This document shows positions 7,474 through 15,524 of a DNA stretch of 19,758 nt, one piece after another; positions within the stretch are counted from its first letter, which is position 1, and each line of letters opens with the position of its first letter. Source of the stretch: Opitutia bacterium (GTDB lineage: Bacteria; Verrucomicrobiota; Verrucomicrobiia; Opitutales; UBA953); the NCBI GenBank assembly GCA_021204635.1, contig JAJPZB010000046.1:1-19758 (forward strand), in the 5' to 3' direction. The notes beneath the pieces are model-generated. The model searched no databases, was not told the origin of the DNA, and saw only the letters and a program-made list of their open reading frames with translations. The translations under genes and the position numbers were made by a program.

Positions 7474-9888
7474 CTACGCCTTGCGGCAATGTCTCCGGCG
7501 GCGGGTTGCGACCAAGCCTATGGCGGCAATGCCCGCCACAAAGCCGAATACCGATGGCTCGGGGGTTGAGACGGTGATGACGCCATTTTCGTAGCTCGCC
7601 GTGTAGCCGGCTTGCGAGAGCGCGTCCAAGTTGATGCTCGCGGAATCCGTGAGTTCGGGCGCGACAATGCCAAATTCGTATTCCGCGCCATCGTCGAAAA
7701 CAAAATTGTCGTCAAGCAAAATCGTTATTTCCGAGTTTAGGGCACCGTCGCCGCTTATCGCGTAGGTGGTGGCGGCGGGTGCATTGTCGTCGGCGAGCAA
7801 CGCGACAGTTTCCGTGTCTGCGCCAATCCTGTAAACATCGCCGAGCACAATTGATATCGCGTTCGAGAGCGTCACGCCCGCGCCGACTTCGAGTTGCCCG
7901 CCATCTATCGCCACAGTCCCCTGCCCGAGCGCATTCGAGTTTGCCGCCACCACAATGCCGTCGGCGATAGTTGTGCCGCCGGAATACGTGTTTGTTGCGG
8001 AGAGCGTCAATTCGCCCGCGCCTGTTTTCGCGAGCGCGCCGCTGCCGGAAAGAACGCCCGCGAGCGTCAGCGACTGGTTTGTGGTGGGATTAAACGTCGT
8101 CGCCTCGCCGCTTTCCGCGCCGAGCGTCAAACTCGCGCCAATTTCCAAAGTGTCCGTGTCGTAGAGACCGACGATTGTCGCCAAAATTTCCATTGATCCG
8201 ACATTTGATGTGCGCGTAATTCCGCCCTCGCCGATGTTTAAATTTGCGACGCCGACGTGGACAATTCCGAAGTTGTCGCTACCGGAGGAATAAGAAATTC
8301 CGTAAGCGTTCAGGGTGCCGCTTCCGCCTATTGTCTGGGCGTAATTAAACGAAGATGTCGAGGCGCTTCCGATCGTGAGCATTCCCGAGCCGGATTTGTT
8401 TTCAATGCTGAGCGTGCCATCTACGGTCAGCGCGAGTTGCCCCGCGGTGCGCGTGAGTGAGCCCGTGGAAACTGTCCCGCCCGCGCCAATCGCGATCGTG
8501 TGATCCGCGCCGCTCGTAATCGAGCCGATAACCGCGTTTGTTGCGGCGCCGGCGTTTGTCGAGCCAACCGTGATATTTCCTCCGCCGGAAACATCCAACA
8601 AGCCGATTGTCGCGTTTTTGGAACTTATCACGAGTTGCTCGCTGGCGGTGGAATCCGTCAGCGTGTCAAGTTCCAAATTGTCAACAGAAATCGTAACCGT
8701 GTTGCCGCCGGTGCTACTGTTTTTAAACGCTGAGGCTTTTAAAGTCCCCGATCCGCTTATAGTGGCGCCATACCTCGTGCCGTAATTGATGACGCCGCCG
8801 TCGCCCTCCTGCCCGCCGTAATTTGCGGAAACATCGAGCGTGCCGTCGATCACCATGTTGGTCAATCTGGCCCCGATATTAAACGTCCCGACATTGACCG
8901 TCGCGCCGCTCGCAATATTGAGCGAGCCGTTTACCCCATTCGAACCCGCGTATGTATTTTTTATTGACACCGTCCCGATGTTGTATGTTTGCGAGCCCGT
9001 GGTGGCGCCTAAGGTTATGACGGCACCGCTTGTCCCGCCCAAATCCATCGCGCCGATTGTCGCGTTTTTGGAAGTCAAGTTAAAATTGTATCCCGCCGCG
9101 ACAATTGAATTTATCGTCGCATTTGTCGCATCCACGGTCGTCGAATGGCTCGTATTGTTGTGGGTCAATGTGTCTATTTCCAAATTGGTGCCGGACAACT
9201 CGACCGTGCCCGAATTATTGCCCACCGTGATGGAGCCGATTTTTGCGTGCTCCGACGCAACCGTCAGCCCGCTGGTGCTGCCGTTTCCGCCCGTCGTTAT
9301 CGAGCCAATATTCATCTCGTTGACGGCGAGCCGCAAATTTCCACCGCTGCTCGACGAGTATGAAACCGCGTCGGCGGAAAATTTGCCCGCACCGGAAATC
9401 TCATTGGTATAGCCACCCGAGATATCGACGCTGCCAGTCCCGTAGTCGCTGCTCACCGTCACATCGCCGTTTACGACGAGTTTGGTTGACTGGGAATCGC
9501 GATAAATTCTGCCGAGGTGAACCGTCAGGCTCTCGTCAATTTTCCACGTGTGTGGCGCATTATTTGAGCCGCCTTCCAAATAAAGTTCACGCGCGGTGAG
9601 AATTTGCCCGTTAGTTGCGGCGAGAATGTCGCCGTCGCCATAAACCTTGATTCTCCCTGCCGAAATGTCTTCGTTTAAAGTAATGGTCGAAGAATTGGAA
9701 GAAAACGACACGTTGTCGTTGGAACTGAACGCAACTGCGCCGGAGGAGTCCGTCCAGTTTAGCGACGTAGTATCCCAGTAGCCATTTTCGGCGCCGGTCC
9801 AAGTCAAGTCGCCCGCGATAACGGGAATTGCGCTCGTGATTGCCGCTGCGGCGGCGAGAGTTGATAGCAGGAATTTGTTCGTTTTCAT
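7474..9888 (-). CDS. PEP-CTERM protein with autotransporter-associated beta-strand repeats
   Basis: This is a predicted secreted surface protein of 804 residues. The start chosen is MKTNKFLL (ATG at 9886-9888), because a cleavable signal peptide follows at once (cleavage about AIPVIA|GDL, residue 26). The earlier ATG at 9918 only adds ten polar residues. The body is a Gly/Ser/Thr/Asn-rich parallel beta-helix-like passenger with recurring units such as SKNATIGAMDLGG and SKNATIGLLDVSG. Near 611-664 is a classic PATR unit (LAKTGAGELTLSATNTYSGG). The C terminus has the tripartite PEP-CTERM signal: PEP at 776-778, a hydrophobic helix (FGFVAGIAAIGLVA) and an Arg cluster (TRRRRH). Proteins with this signal are known to be sorted by an exosortase, often in genomes that make exopolysaccharide. 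No beta-barrel translocator domain is present. It is transcribed alone. Confidence 0.9.
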   Translation of the reverse strand: MKTNKFLLSTLAAAAAITSAIPVIAGDLTWTGAENGYWDTTSLNWTDSSGAVAFSSNDNVSFSSNSSTITLNEDISAGRIKVYGDGDILAATNGQILTARELYLEGGSNNAPHTWKIDESLTVHLGRIYRDSQSTKLVVNGDVTVSSDYGTGSVDISGGYTNEISGAGKFSADAVSYSSSSGGNLRLAVNEMNIGSITTGGNGSTSGLTVASEHAKIGSITVGNNSGTVELSGTNLEIDTLTHNNTSHSTTVDATNATINSIVAAGYNFNLTSKNATIGAMDLGGTSGAVITLGATTGSQTYNIGTVSIKNTYAGSNGVNGSLNIASGATVNVGTFNIGARLTNMVIDGTLDVSANYGGQEGDGGVINYGTRYGATISGSGTLKASAFKNSSTGGNTVTISVDNLELDTLTDSTASEQLVISSKNATIGLLDVSGGGNITVGSTNAGAATNAVIGSITSGADHTIAIGAGGTVSTGSLTRTAGQLALTVDGTLSIENKSGSGMLTIGSASTSSFNYAQTIGGSGTLNAYGISYSSGSDNFGIVHVGVANLNIGEGGITRTSNVGSMEILATIVGLYDTDTLEIGASLTLGAESGEATTFNPTTNQSLTLAGVLSGSGALAKTGAGELTLSATNTYSGGTTIADGIVVAANSNALGQGTVAIDGGQLEVGAGVTLSNAISIVLGDVYRIGADTETVALLADDNAPAATTYAISGDGALNSEITILLDDNFVFDDGAEYEFGIVAPELTDSASINLDALSQAGYTASYENGVITVSTPEPSVFGFVAGIAAIGLVATRRRRHCRKA

Positions 9889-10304
9889 AAATTTATATTT
9901 TTGGGGTCGAGCAGTCATTTAAAATGAGCGAAAAATGTAGTTTGCAGGATTGGATTGTCAAAGCAAAAATCCAAATTTCACAAAAATATTTTATATAATA
10001 GAAAGAATTTTAAAGCAAAGAGTTTCCCAACAGACCCGCCATTTAGTTCCGATAAACACTAAAATTTATCATTGTTGCGGACACCACACACAAAGAAGGA
10101 AAAACTCCGATTTTTGAAGATTTGGTAAAAATAAACAAAAATATTTTTTAATTACCACCACAGACCCCACCGGAGAAATTATTTTTTCACCACAGTTGTG
10201 AGCTCCCACTTAAATTCAATTAAATGAGATTTTTAACGCCCCACCACAATCCACGTTCCATCTGTTGTGGGCGCAACAGCGCCCCCGCCACTGTTGCGGG
10301 AAAA
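9889..10304 (-). other. AT-rich upstream region of the PEP-CTERM gene plus metX 3' flank
   Basis: No gene is seen. The part from 9889 to about 10150 is strongly AT-rich and probably holds the leader and promoter of the surface-protein gene. From about 10153 to 10300 there are scattered CACCAC repeat pieces, including a diverged form of the CCTCCGAAAAAATCTC module (CACCGGAGAAATTATTTTTTCACC). Two small hairpins stand downstream of metX: GGGCGC-AACA-GCGCCC (10269-10284) and CCCGC-N7-GCGGG just to its right. Neither is followed by a T-run on the minus strand, so a metX terminator is not established. Confidence 0.55.
9976..10020 (-). promoter_or_regulatory. Possible promoter of the PEP-CTERM gene
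   Basis: On the minus strand a TTGCTT is followed 15 bases later by TATATAAAA, in the most AT-rich stretch of the gap. A perfect TTGACA also occurs nearer the gene (plus 9957-9962), but no matching -10 hexamer lies at 16-18 bases. Weak evidence only. Confidence 0.25.
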
Positions 10305-11474
10305 TCAGCCTTCCGCGAGAAACTTCGACGTCATCTCGTAGAGGTGCGTGGAGTTGAGCAAGAAGGAGTCGTGACCCGCGATTGCGTCGATTTCGGCGTA
10401 TGTTGCGTTTTTGCCGGCGCGTTGCAACGCGATCGCGATTTCGCGGTTTTGCCAGGCGGGGTACAGCCAGTCTGTGGAAAATCCCAAGATGAGCGCCCGC
10501 GCCTTGACCACGCTGAAAACCTGATCTAACGAGCGCTCTTTTGCGAGGTTGAAATAGTCCGTTGCCGCCGTGATGTAGAGATACGAATTTGCGTCGAAGC
10601 GCTCCAAAAATTTGTCGCCCTGATGGTGGAGATAACTCTCGATCGGAAAGGTGATTTTCCGCAGGAATTTTCCCGTCGCAATTCGCCCGCCAGGGAGATT
10701 GTCGCCGCGGTCTTTTCGCACCTTCGCGGAAAGGCTGAAGTCTGAAAGATACGTGATATGCGCCATCATTCTCGCAACGGCGAGCCCGCTCCTCGGCCCC
10801 GTTCCTTCGAGCTCGCCATAGTAGCCGCCGAGCCAGTTGGGGTCCTGCGTTATCGCCGCGCGCGCGACAGCGTTGAACGCCGTCGCCTGCGTGTTTTGCT
10901 TCGCCGCGCACGCCATCGCGATGAAGTTTTTCACCATGTCGGGAAATTCTATCGCCCAAATCAGCGCCTGCATTCCGCCCATCGAGCCGCCGATCACGGC
11001 GTGCAATTTTTTTATCCCGAGCGAATCGATGAGCAGTTTCTGCGCGCGCACCATGTCGGTGAACGTTAGCACGGGAAAGTCGATTCCATACGGGTCGCCG
11101 GTCTCGGGATTTATCGAAGTCGGACCCGTGGAACCGCTACAACCGCCGAGGCAATTCGAGCAGATGACGAAATATTTGCGCGTGTCAACGGCTTTTCCTG
11201 CGCCGATGAAATGGTCCCACCAGCCAGGGCGCTTGTCCTCGGGACGATGCCTGCCGGCGACGTGGTGGTCGCCCGTGAGCGCGTGGCAAATCAAAATTGC
11301 GTTGGACTTGTCGTCGTTGAGCGTGCCGTAGGTTTCGTAGCGCAGCGTGAGGCGCGGGATAGAGCCGCCGAGCTCGAAGCTGAAAGGCTTTTCGTATTCA
11401 AAATCCTGCGGCGTCACGATGTCGCCGCAACCCGTGCCGTTGATTTCCTCCGTCAATTCGTCGTCGTCGGTCAT
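10305..11474 (-). CDS. metX: Homoserine O-acetyltransferase (MetX-type alpha/beta hydrolase)
   Basis: It acylates the hydroxyl of L-homoserine, normally with acetyl-CoA, giving the activated precursor of methionine in the direct-sulfhydrylation or trans-sulfuration route. The 389-residue length is normal for MetX. The nucleophile elbow GGSMGGMQ places Ser164; Asp335 (GFSTDWLYP) and His368 (AIAGHDSFLL) complete the triad. Family signatures include LICHALTGDHHVAG, WWDHFIGAGKAVDT, CSNCLGGCSGSTGP and the Arg-containing GPRSGLAVARMM. Some MetX-like enzymes use succinyl-CoA instead, and I did not resolve the discriminating residues. Its ATG overlaps the stop of the upstream phosphatase gene (ATGA at 11471-11474), so the two are translationally coupled. 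No SAM riboswitch is recognisable upstream. Confidence 0.95.
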   Translation of the reverse strand: MTDDDELTEEINGTGCGDIVTPQDFEYEKPFSFELGGSIPRLTLRYETYGTLNDDKSNAILICHALTGDHHVAGRHRPEDKRPGWWDHFIGAGKAVDTRKYFVICSNCLGGCSGSTGPTSINPETGDPYGIDFPVLTFTDMVRAQKLLIDSLGIKKLHAVIGGSMGGMQALIWAIEFPDMVKNFIAMACAAKQNTQATAFNAVARAAITQDPNWLGGYYGELEGTGPRSGLAVARMMAHITYLSDFSLSAKVRKDRGDNLPGGRIATGKFLRKITFPIESYLHHQGDKFLERFDANSYLYITAATDYFNLAKERSLDQVFSVVKARALILGFSTDWLYPAWQNREIAIALQRAGKNATYAEIDAIAGHDSFLLNSTHLYEMTSKFLAEG

Positions 11475-11932
11475 TGGTCTTCGTCGGGTAGATTTTTCAA
11501 AAATTCGATGAGCTGCGGGAGAGCAGCCCGCGTGGCGTCTCGCGCGACGCGATATCCGTCGATTGTCGCGCCAAACGGATCCGGCAGCGAGATTGTGAAA
11601 ACGTGCGGCGGAAGCTGCGAAAACAGCGCGGAAACCTCGGCGAAATGCGCCTGCGTGAGCGCAACGAGGACGCGCGTTTCATCCAAAATTTCCTGCGAAA
11701 TTCTGCGCGAGCGATGTGCGGAAAGATCTACACCGATTTCTGCGAGTGTGCGCTGCGCGTTTATCGAAGCGGGTTCGCCGTCGATTGCCTCAACTCCGCA
11801 CGACGCCGCGCGAAATTTTTTCCCAAGCTCCGTTCCCGCAATTTCCATGCGAAAAAGCGCCTCCGCCATCGGGCTCCTGCATGTGTTCCCGGTGCATACG
11901 AAAGTGACGAGGTCTCGGCGCTGCTTATCCAT
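11471..11932 (-). CDS. Low-molecular-weight phosphatase, YwlE-like (possible protein-arginine phosphatase)
   Basis: This is a 153-residue cytoplasmic enzyme of the LMW-PTP fold. The P-loop is VCTGNTCRSPMAE with Cys13 as nucleophile and Arg19 (CX5R). The general acid is Asp118 in LPDPFGATIDGY. The whole pattern, including DPFG followed by (S/T)IDxY and TRD/RDA, resembles Bacillus YwlE more than Wzb/Etp tyrosine phosphatases. In YwlE a Thr in the P-loop (CTGNTCR, the fifth residue of the motif) is known to favour phospho-arginine over phospho-tyrosine. The same Thr is present here (Thr17), so an arginine-phosphatase role is a reasonable inference, but no McsB-type kinase is seen in the window. 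It is the first gene of a two-gene unit with metX, sharing a 4-bp ATGA overlap. Confidence 0.88.
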   Translation of the reverse strand: MDKQRRDLVTFVCTGNTCRSPMAEALFRMEIAGTELGKKFRAASCGVEAIDGEPASINAQRTLAEIGVDLSAHRSRRISQEILDETRVLVALTQAHFAEVSALFSQLPPHVFTISLPDPFGATIDGYRVARDATRAALPQLIEFLKNLPDEDQ

Positions 11933-11962
11933 CTGCTTGTAAAAATTGAGAAAAAATAAAAT

Positions 11963-11990
11963 GTTGCGAGGCGAATTTTCGCAACCCGTT
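11963..11990. terminator. Second hairpin between gdhA and the phosphatase gene
   Basis: GTTGCGA (11963-11969) and TCGCAAC (11979-11985) form a 7-bp stem. On the minus strand it is followed by ATTTTATTTTTT; on the plus strand by CCGTTTTT. It may back up the gdhA terminator or lie in the leader of the phosphatase-metX transcript, only about 30 bp before the phosphatase start. Confidence 0.5.
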
Positions 11991-12008
11991 TTTGCTTTCG
12001 GCAGCGGC

Positions 12009-12050
12009 GAAAAAAGGCGCTCCCGCGAAATTTCCGCGAGAACGCCCTTT
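12009..12050 (-). terminator. Intrinsic terminator of gdhA
   Basis: On the minus strand GGCGTTCTCGCG pairs with CGCGGGAGCGCC (12 pairs, two of them G-U) around a 7-base loop and is followed by TTTTTT. It lies about 25 bp after the gdhA stop. The opposite strand ends in CTTTTCT, so it may be partly bidirectional. Confidence 0.9.
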
Positions 12051-12073
12051 TCTATTGTCGCCGGAAACGCGAA

Positions 12074-13414
12074 TTACACGATTCCCTGCGCCAACATCGC
12101 GTCGGCGACTTTGACGAAGCCCGCAATGTTTGCGCCCTGCACGTAGTTGACCGTGCCGTCCTTCTGCTTGCCGTATTTCACGCAGGCATTGTGGATGGAA
12201 ATCATGATGTCGTGCAGGCGTTTATCGACTTCCTCGCGCGTCCACGAAAGGCGCAGCGAGTTCTGCGACATTTCCAAGCCCGAAGTCGCGACGCCGCCGG
12301 CGTTGGACGCCTTGCCGGGCGAGAAGAGAATGCCGGCTGCCTGGAACGCCTCGATCGCCTCGGGCGTGGAAGGCATGTTCGCGCCTTCCGCAACGCACTT
12401 CACGCCGTTCTTCAAGAGCGTCTTCGCGTCGGAGCCGTTGAGCTCGTTCTGCGTCGCGCACGGAAGAGCGATGTCGCACTTGACAGACCACGGGCGCTTG
12501 CCCTCGAGGTATTGGAAGTCAAATTTCTTCGCAGCCTCGGAAATGCGGCCGCGCTTGACATTTTTGAGTTCCATGATCCACGCGAGCTGCTTTTCGCTGA
12601 TGCCGTCTTTGGCAAAAATCGTGCCGTTGGAATCGGACATCGTGAGCACTTTCGCGCCGAGCTGGAGGCATTTTTCCGCCGCGTATTGGGCGACGTTGCC
12701 GGAGCCGGAAATCGCGACGCTCTTGCCCGCGAAAGTGTCGCCGCGAGTGGCGAGCATTTCCTGCGCGAAGTAAACCGTGCCGTAGCCGGTTGCCTCGGGG
12801 CGAATCAGCGAGCCGCCAAACTCCATTGCCTTGCCGGTGAGGACGCCTTCATAGAGCTTTGTGATACGCTTGTAGGCTCCGAAGAGGTAGCCGATTTCGC
12901 GGCCGCCCACGCCGATGTCGCCGGCGGGAACGTCAGCGTCAGCGCCGATGTGGCGATAGAGCTCGGTCATAAACGACTGGCAGAAGCGCATGACTTCGCC
13001 GTCGCTTTTGCCCTTCGGGTCGAAGTCGGAACCGCCTTTGCCGCCGCCCATCGGGAGCGTCGTGAGCGAGTTTTTGAAAACCTGCTCGAATGCGAGGAAT
13101 TTGAGAATGCTCAAATTCACAGACGGGTGGAAGCGCAGACCTCCCTTGTAGGGTCCGATCGCGCTGTTCATTTGAATGCGGAAACCGCGATTCACGCGAA
13201 CTGCGCCTTTGTCGTCAACCCACGGGACGCGGAACATGATGACGCGTTCCGGTTCAACTATGCGTTCGAGGATTGCCGCCTTGGCGTATTTCGGGTTCTT
13301 TTTCAAGAAGTCTTTGAGCGAGTCAAGAACTTCTTTGACTGCCTGATGGAACTCAGGCTGATTGGGGTCGCGGGCAAGAACTTCTTGCTCCACGGTGTCG
13401 ATGTAATCGGCCAT
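12074..13414 (-). CDS. gdhA: NADP-type glutamate dehydrogenase
   Basis: It reductively aminates 2-oxoglutarate with ammonium to L-glutamate and works in nitrogen assimilation in the cytoplasm. At 446 residues it is the standard hexameric bacterial GdhA (family I). Substrate-site motifs are GPYKGGLRFHPSVN (Lys90), FKNSLTTLPMGGGKGGSDFDPKGKS (Lys114 and catalytic Lys126) and ADVPAGDIGVGGREIG with the conserved Asp. The Rossmann loop is SGSGNVAQYAAEK. The C-terminal signature is SNAGGVATSGLEMSQN. NADP preference is inferred from overall resemblance to GdhA rather than read from a single residue. It is monocistronic: terminated downstream, divergent from the TPR gene upstream. No Shine-Dalgarno is evident. 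Confidence 0.97.
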   Translation of the reverse strand: MADYIDTVEQEVLARDPNQPEFHQAVKEVLDSLKDFLKKNPKYAKAAILERIVEPERVIMFRVPWVDDKGAVRVNRGFRIQMNSAIGPYKGGLRFHPSVNLSILKFLAFEQVFKNSLTTLPMGGGKGGSDFDPKGKSDGEVMRFCQSFMTELYRHIGADADVPAGDIGVGGREIGYLFGAYKRITKLYEGVLTGKAMEFGGSLIRPEATGYGTVYFAQEMLATRGDTFAGKSVAISGSGNVAQYAAEKCLQLGAKVLTMSDSNGTIFAKDGISEKQLAWIMELKNVKRGRISEAAKKFDFQYLEGKRPWSVKCDIALPCATQNELNGSDAKTLLKNGVKCVAEGANMPSTPEAIEAFQAAGILFSPGKASNAGGVATSGLEMSQNSLRLSWTREEVDKRLHDIMISIHNACVKYGKQKDGTVNYVQGANIAGFVKVADAMLAQGIV

Positions 13415-13565
13415 TGGTTTTACTGTATTTTTGTTGTTTTTTGTTGGAAAAACTCCCTGCGATTAGCGCAGACAGCGGTAGCAGAGTGTTCTATTTTTGA
13501 AAAGCCGTTTCAATAAAAAATGTTCCATGCGGGCATTTTTTTCTACAAACTTCGGCTCAATTTTT
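13415..13565. promoter_or_regulatory. Divergent intergenic region between gdhA and the TPR gene
   Basis: Promoters for both genes should lie here because they diverge. I see T-rich/A-rich stretches next to gdhA and a small hairpin CTGCG-ATTAG-CGCAG at about 13458-13472. I cannot pick convincing -35/-10 pairs. Two in-frame upstream starts of the TPR gene (TTG 13497, ATG 13527) also fall in it. Confidence 0.4.
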
Positions 13566-14642
13566 ATGGGGAATATTCGGGCAATTTTGTGCATTGCAAC
13601 GGCTCTCGCGGCGCAAATCGTCGCGTGCCGTGCCACCGAGACGGCAGAAAACGCCGATGTCAAGCCCGAAAATTCCGCGCGCGACAATGCCGCCACTGTC
13701 GCGAGGCGCCGCACGCAGGTCGCGCGCCTCCTCGAAATTCGCCAACAACAAGCCGAGCTCTACGCCGAAATTTCCGCAAAAAAAATCTCCGGCGCTGAAC
13801 TCGAACGCCGGCTCGACGCGATGAACGCAAAATATGAAAACCTCTGCAAAGAATTTCCGGACTTTGTCGAGGCAAAAATTTTGCACGCAGCATTTTTGCA
13901 CGACGGCGGCGACGACGACAACGCCCGCGAACTGCTCGAAGACGCGATAAAAACGCTCTCGCGCGACGCCTATTCCAAGCCCGACGTCGAAAACCCGACG
14001 CAGCCCGTGCCCGATGAAATCACGGATTCGCGCCCGCTACTCGCCGTCGCACACCGCGAACTCGCCGAAGTTCTCGCCGGCACTGGCGACGCAAAAAACG
14101 CGCTCCCGCACATCGAGAAAGCCGCAGAACTCGCGCCCGCAGACGCGCGGACGCAACTCCGCCTCGCCGAATTTTTGCTCGAATTTCGCGCTCAAATAAT
14201 CGCAGAAAAAATCGCACCGGAACAATTTCCCTACGCCGCCTCAATCGACGAGCAAATGCGAAACGCGTTTCGCGCCTCGCTCGCGATAGAGCCAAATTTG
14301 GAGACGGCGTGGCGCTACGCGCAATCGTTTCTCGCGGCGGGAAATCCCGATTGGAACGAGGTTTTGCAGGCTTGGGACCTCGCAAAAAAAATCGCCGCAA
14401 GCGACGCCGCGCAAAAAAATTCTTCCCCCGAAGAACAAAAAATGCTCGCCGCTGCGCTTGAACTTCAGCGGGCGCGCGCATTAGCAGAACTCGGAAAAAT
14501 TCGCGAGGCAGAAGCAGCTCTCGCCGCAGCCGACGAAATTCCGGAACTCTCGCGACCACGAGAGGAATTGACAAAAATCATAGACGAAAAAAAATCCGCA
14601 AAATCGGCAAAAAACAAAATCTCCGCAAAAAAAATAAAATGA
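13566..14642 (+). CDS. Secreted/periplasmic TPR-repeat protein
   Basis: This is an Ala/Glu-rich helical protein of 358 residues with TPR-like pairs. The clearest is LLAVAHRELAEVLAGTGDAK followed by NALPHIEKAAELAPADARTQ (about 155-195). Less regular repeats lie before it (KYENLCKEFPDFVEAKILHAAF) and near the C terminus (ALELQRARALAELGKIREAEA). With the ATG at 13566 it begins with a signal peptide (MGNIRAILCIATALAAQ, cleavage near VACRA). The in-frame ATG at 13527 would put 13 extra residues before it and cannot be excluded. The tail is Lys-rich (KKSAKSAKNK). The stop overlaps the M50 protease ATG (ATGA at 14639-14642), which suggests coupled expression and perhaps a joint envelope role. TPR proteins bind other proteins; the partner is unknown. 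Confidence 0.75.
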   Translation: MGNIRAILCIATALAAQIVACRATETAENADVKPENSARDNAATVARRRTQVARLLEIRQQQAELYAEISAKKISGAELERRLDAMNAKYENLCKEFPDFVEAKILHAAFLHDGGDDDNARELLEDAIKTLSRDAYSKPDVENPTQPVPDEITDSRPLLAVAHRELAEVLAGTGDAKNALPHIEKAAELAPADARTQLRLAEFLLEFRAQIIAEKIAPEQFPYAASIDEQMRNAFRASLAIEPNLETAWRYAQSFLAAGNPDWNEVLQAWDLAKKIAASDAAQKNSSPEEQKMLAAALELQRARALAELGKIREAEAALAAADEIPELSRPREELTKIIDEKKSAKSAKNKISAKKIK

Positions 14643-15373
14643 CGATTCTCGCCGACATATCCTTTTTGGAAAATCTCAGAAACTCCGCGCTACTCTTCAT
14701 CGCGCTCGTCGTCTCGATAACGCTCCACGAATTTGGGCACGCGTGGATGGCAAACCGGCGCGGCGACCCGCTCCCGCGCTTGCAGGGGCGCGTGACGCTC
14801 GACCCGCGCGCGCACATGGACAAATTCGGCACGCTGATTCTGCCGGCGCTGATGATCTTCGTCCCCGCCTTGTTCGGAAGTGCGACGATGTTCGTCTTCG
14901 GCTGGGGAAAACCCGTGCAAATCTCGCTCCCGAGCCGCGACCCCAAAAAACGCAAGTGGGACGACATCCTGATCACGCTCGCGGGCCCGGGCGTCAACAT
15001 CATTCTCGCGCTTTTGTCCGCAATCGCCATCGGGATTGCAATCGGCTCCGGCAGCGGGGAACAGGTGATACAATTTTTCGCGCTCTTCATGAGCCTCAAC
15101 CTCGTCCTCGCCATATTCAACCTCATCCCGATGCCGCCGTTGGACGGATCGCACCTGCTCTTCTACGCGGTGAAAATGCGGCGGGAAACGTTTGATCGGC
15201 TGACAAAAAATTCGTGGTGGATCTTCCTCCTGCTCATCCTTCTTCCCTCGCCGAGCAACTCGGTTTTCTCGATGGTCATGCGGCCAATCATCAGCGCGCT
15301 GTGGATTCCGTTCTCGCACCTCGCCGGTCTAATCGCGCAAATCATCGCAATGCTCTCAGGCTCGCAGAGCTGA
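14639..15373 (+). CDS. Peptidase M50 (site-2 protease-type) membrane metalloprotease
   Basis: This is a 244-residue integral-membrane zinc metalloprotease of the S2P/M50 family, which cleaves transmembrane segments. Zinc ligands are visible: HEFGH (His30, Glu31, His34) inside the first membrane helix, and Asp169 in NLIPMPPLDGSH, the usual third-ligand motif. About six hydrophobic segments are present. There is no PDZ domain and no CBS pair, so it belongs to the short S2P-like group (YwhC/FtsH-independent type) rather than to RseP. It follows the TPR gene with a 4-bp overlap. No plus-strand terminator with a T-run is seen after it. The substrate is unknown. Confidence 0.92.
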   Translation: MTILADISFLENLRNSALLFIALVVSITLHEFGHAWMANRRGDPLPRLQGRVTLDPRAHMDKFGTLILPALMIFVPALFGSATMFVFGWGKPVQISLPSRDPKKRKWDDILITLAGPGVNIILALLSAIAIGIAIGSGSGEQVIQFFALFMSLNLVLAIFNLIPMPPLDGSHLLFYAVKMRRETFDRLTKNSWWIFLLLILLPSPSNSVFSMVMRPIISALWIPFSHLAGLIAQIIAMLSGSQS

Positions 15374-15407
15374 GAAAATCGGCATTGTGGCGGCGAAATC
15401 TCTCGAT

Positions 15408-15441
15408 AAAAAACCGCAGGAGCCTTGCGGGACTCCTGCGG
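15408..15441 (-). terminator. Hairpin with a T-run on the minus strand
   Basis: CCGCAGGAG (15414-15422) and CTCCTGCGG (15433-15441) form a perfect 9-bp stem with a 10-base loop. The T6 tract that would make it a terminator is on the minus strand (AAAAAA at 15408-15413 on plus). It therefore points away from the M50 gene and would end a leftward transcript coming from the repeat array. Confidence 0.65.
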
Positions 15442-15453
15442 AAAACATATAAT
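15425..15453 (+). promoter_or_regulatory. Candidate sigma-70 promoter reading into the repeat array
   Basis: TATAAT at 15448-15453 is a perfect -10 and lies 17 bases after TTGCGG (15425-15430), a weak -35. It overlaps the right arm of the hairpin at 15414-15441. Transcription would start near 15460 and run into the array. Confidence 0.35.
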
Positions 15454-15464
15454 AAGGAAGATAT

Positions 15465-15524
15465 ATGGAATTAATAACTGAGATTCCCATGGTGCTTATC
15501 CGATTTTATATTGTCAACACCTAA
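15465..15524 (+). CDS. Possible 19-residue hydrophobic small ORF
   Basis: The sequence AAGGAAG stands 4 bases before an ATG that opens MELITEIPMVLIRFYIVNT and a TAA stop. It is one of the few good Shine-Dalgarno sequences in the window, and the peptide is largely hydrophobic. There is no homology that I know of. It lies just downstream of a TATAAT box. It could equally be a chance ORF or a leader peptide. Confidence 0.2.
   Translation: MELITEIPMVLIRFYIVNT

Noticed and set aside
11471..12010. SAM riboswitch upstream of the phosphatase-metX unit
   Set aside because: The leader is under 80 bases and contains only one simple hairpin; no SAM-I/II-like core is visible.
12191..13516. 441-codon plus-strand frame opposite gdhA
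   Set aside because: It is a shadow of the gdhA coding strand in a GC-rich genome; Ala/Arg/Glu/Val-rich with no recognisable domain, while gdhA itself is unmistakable.
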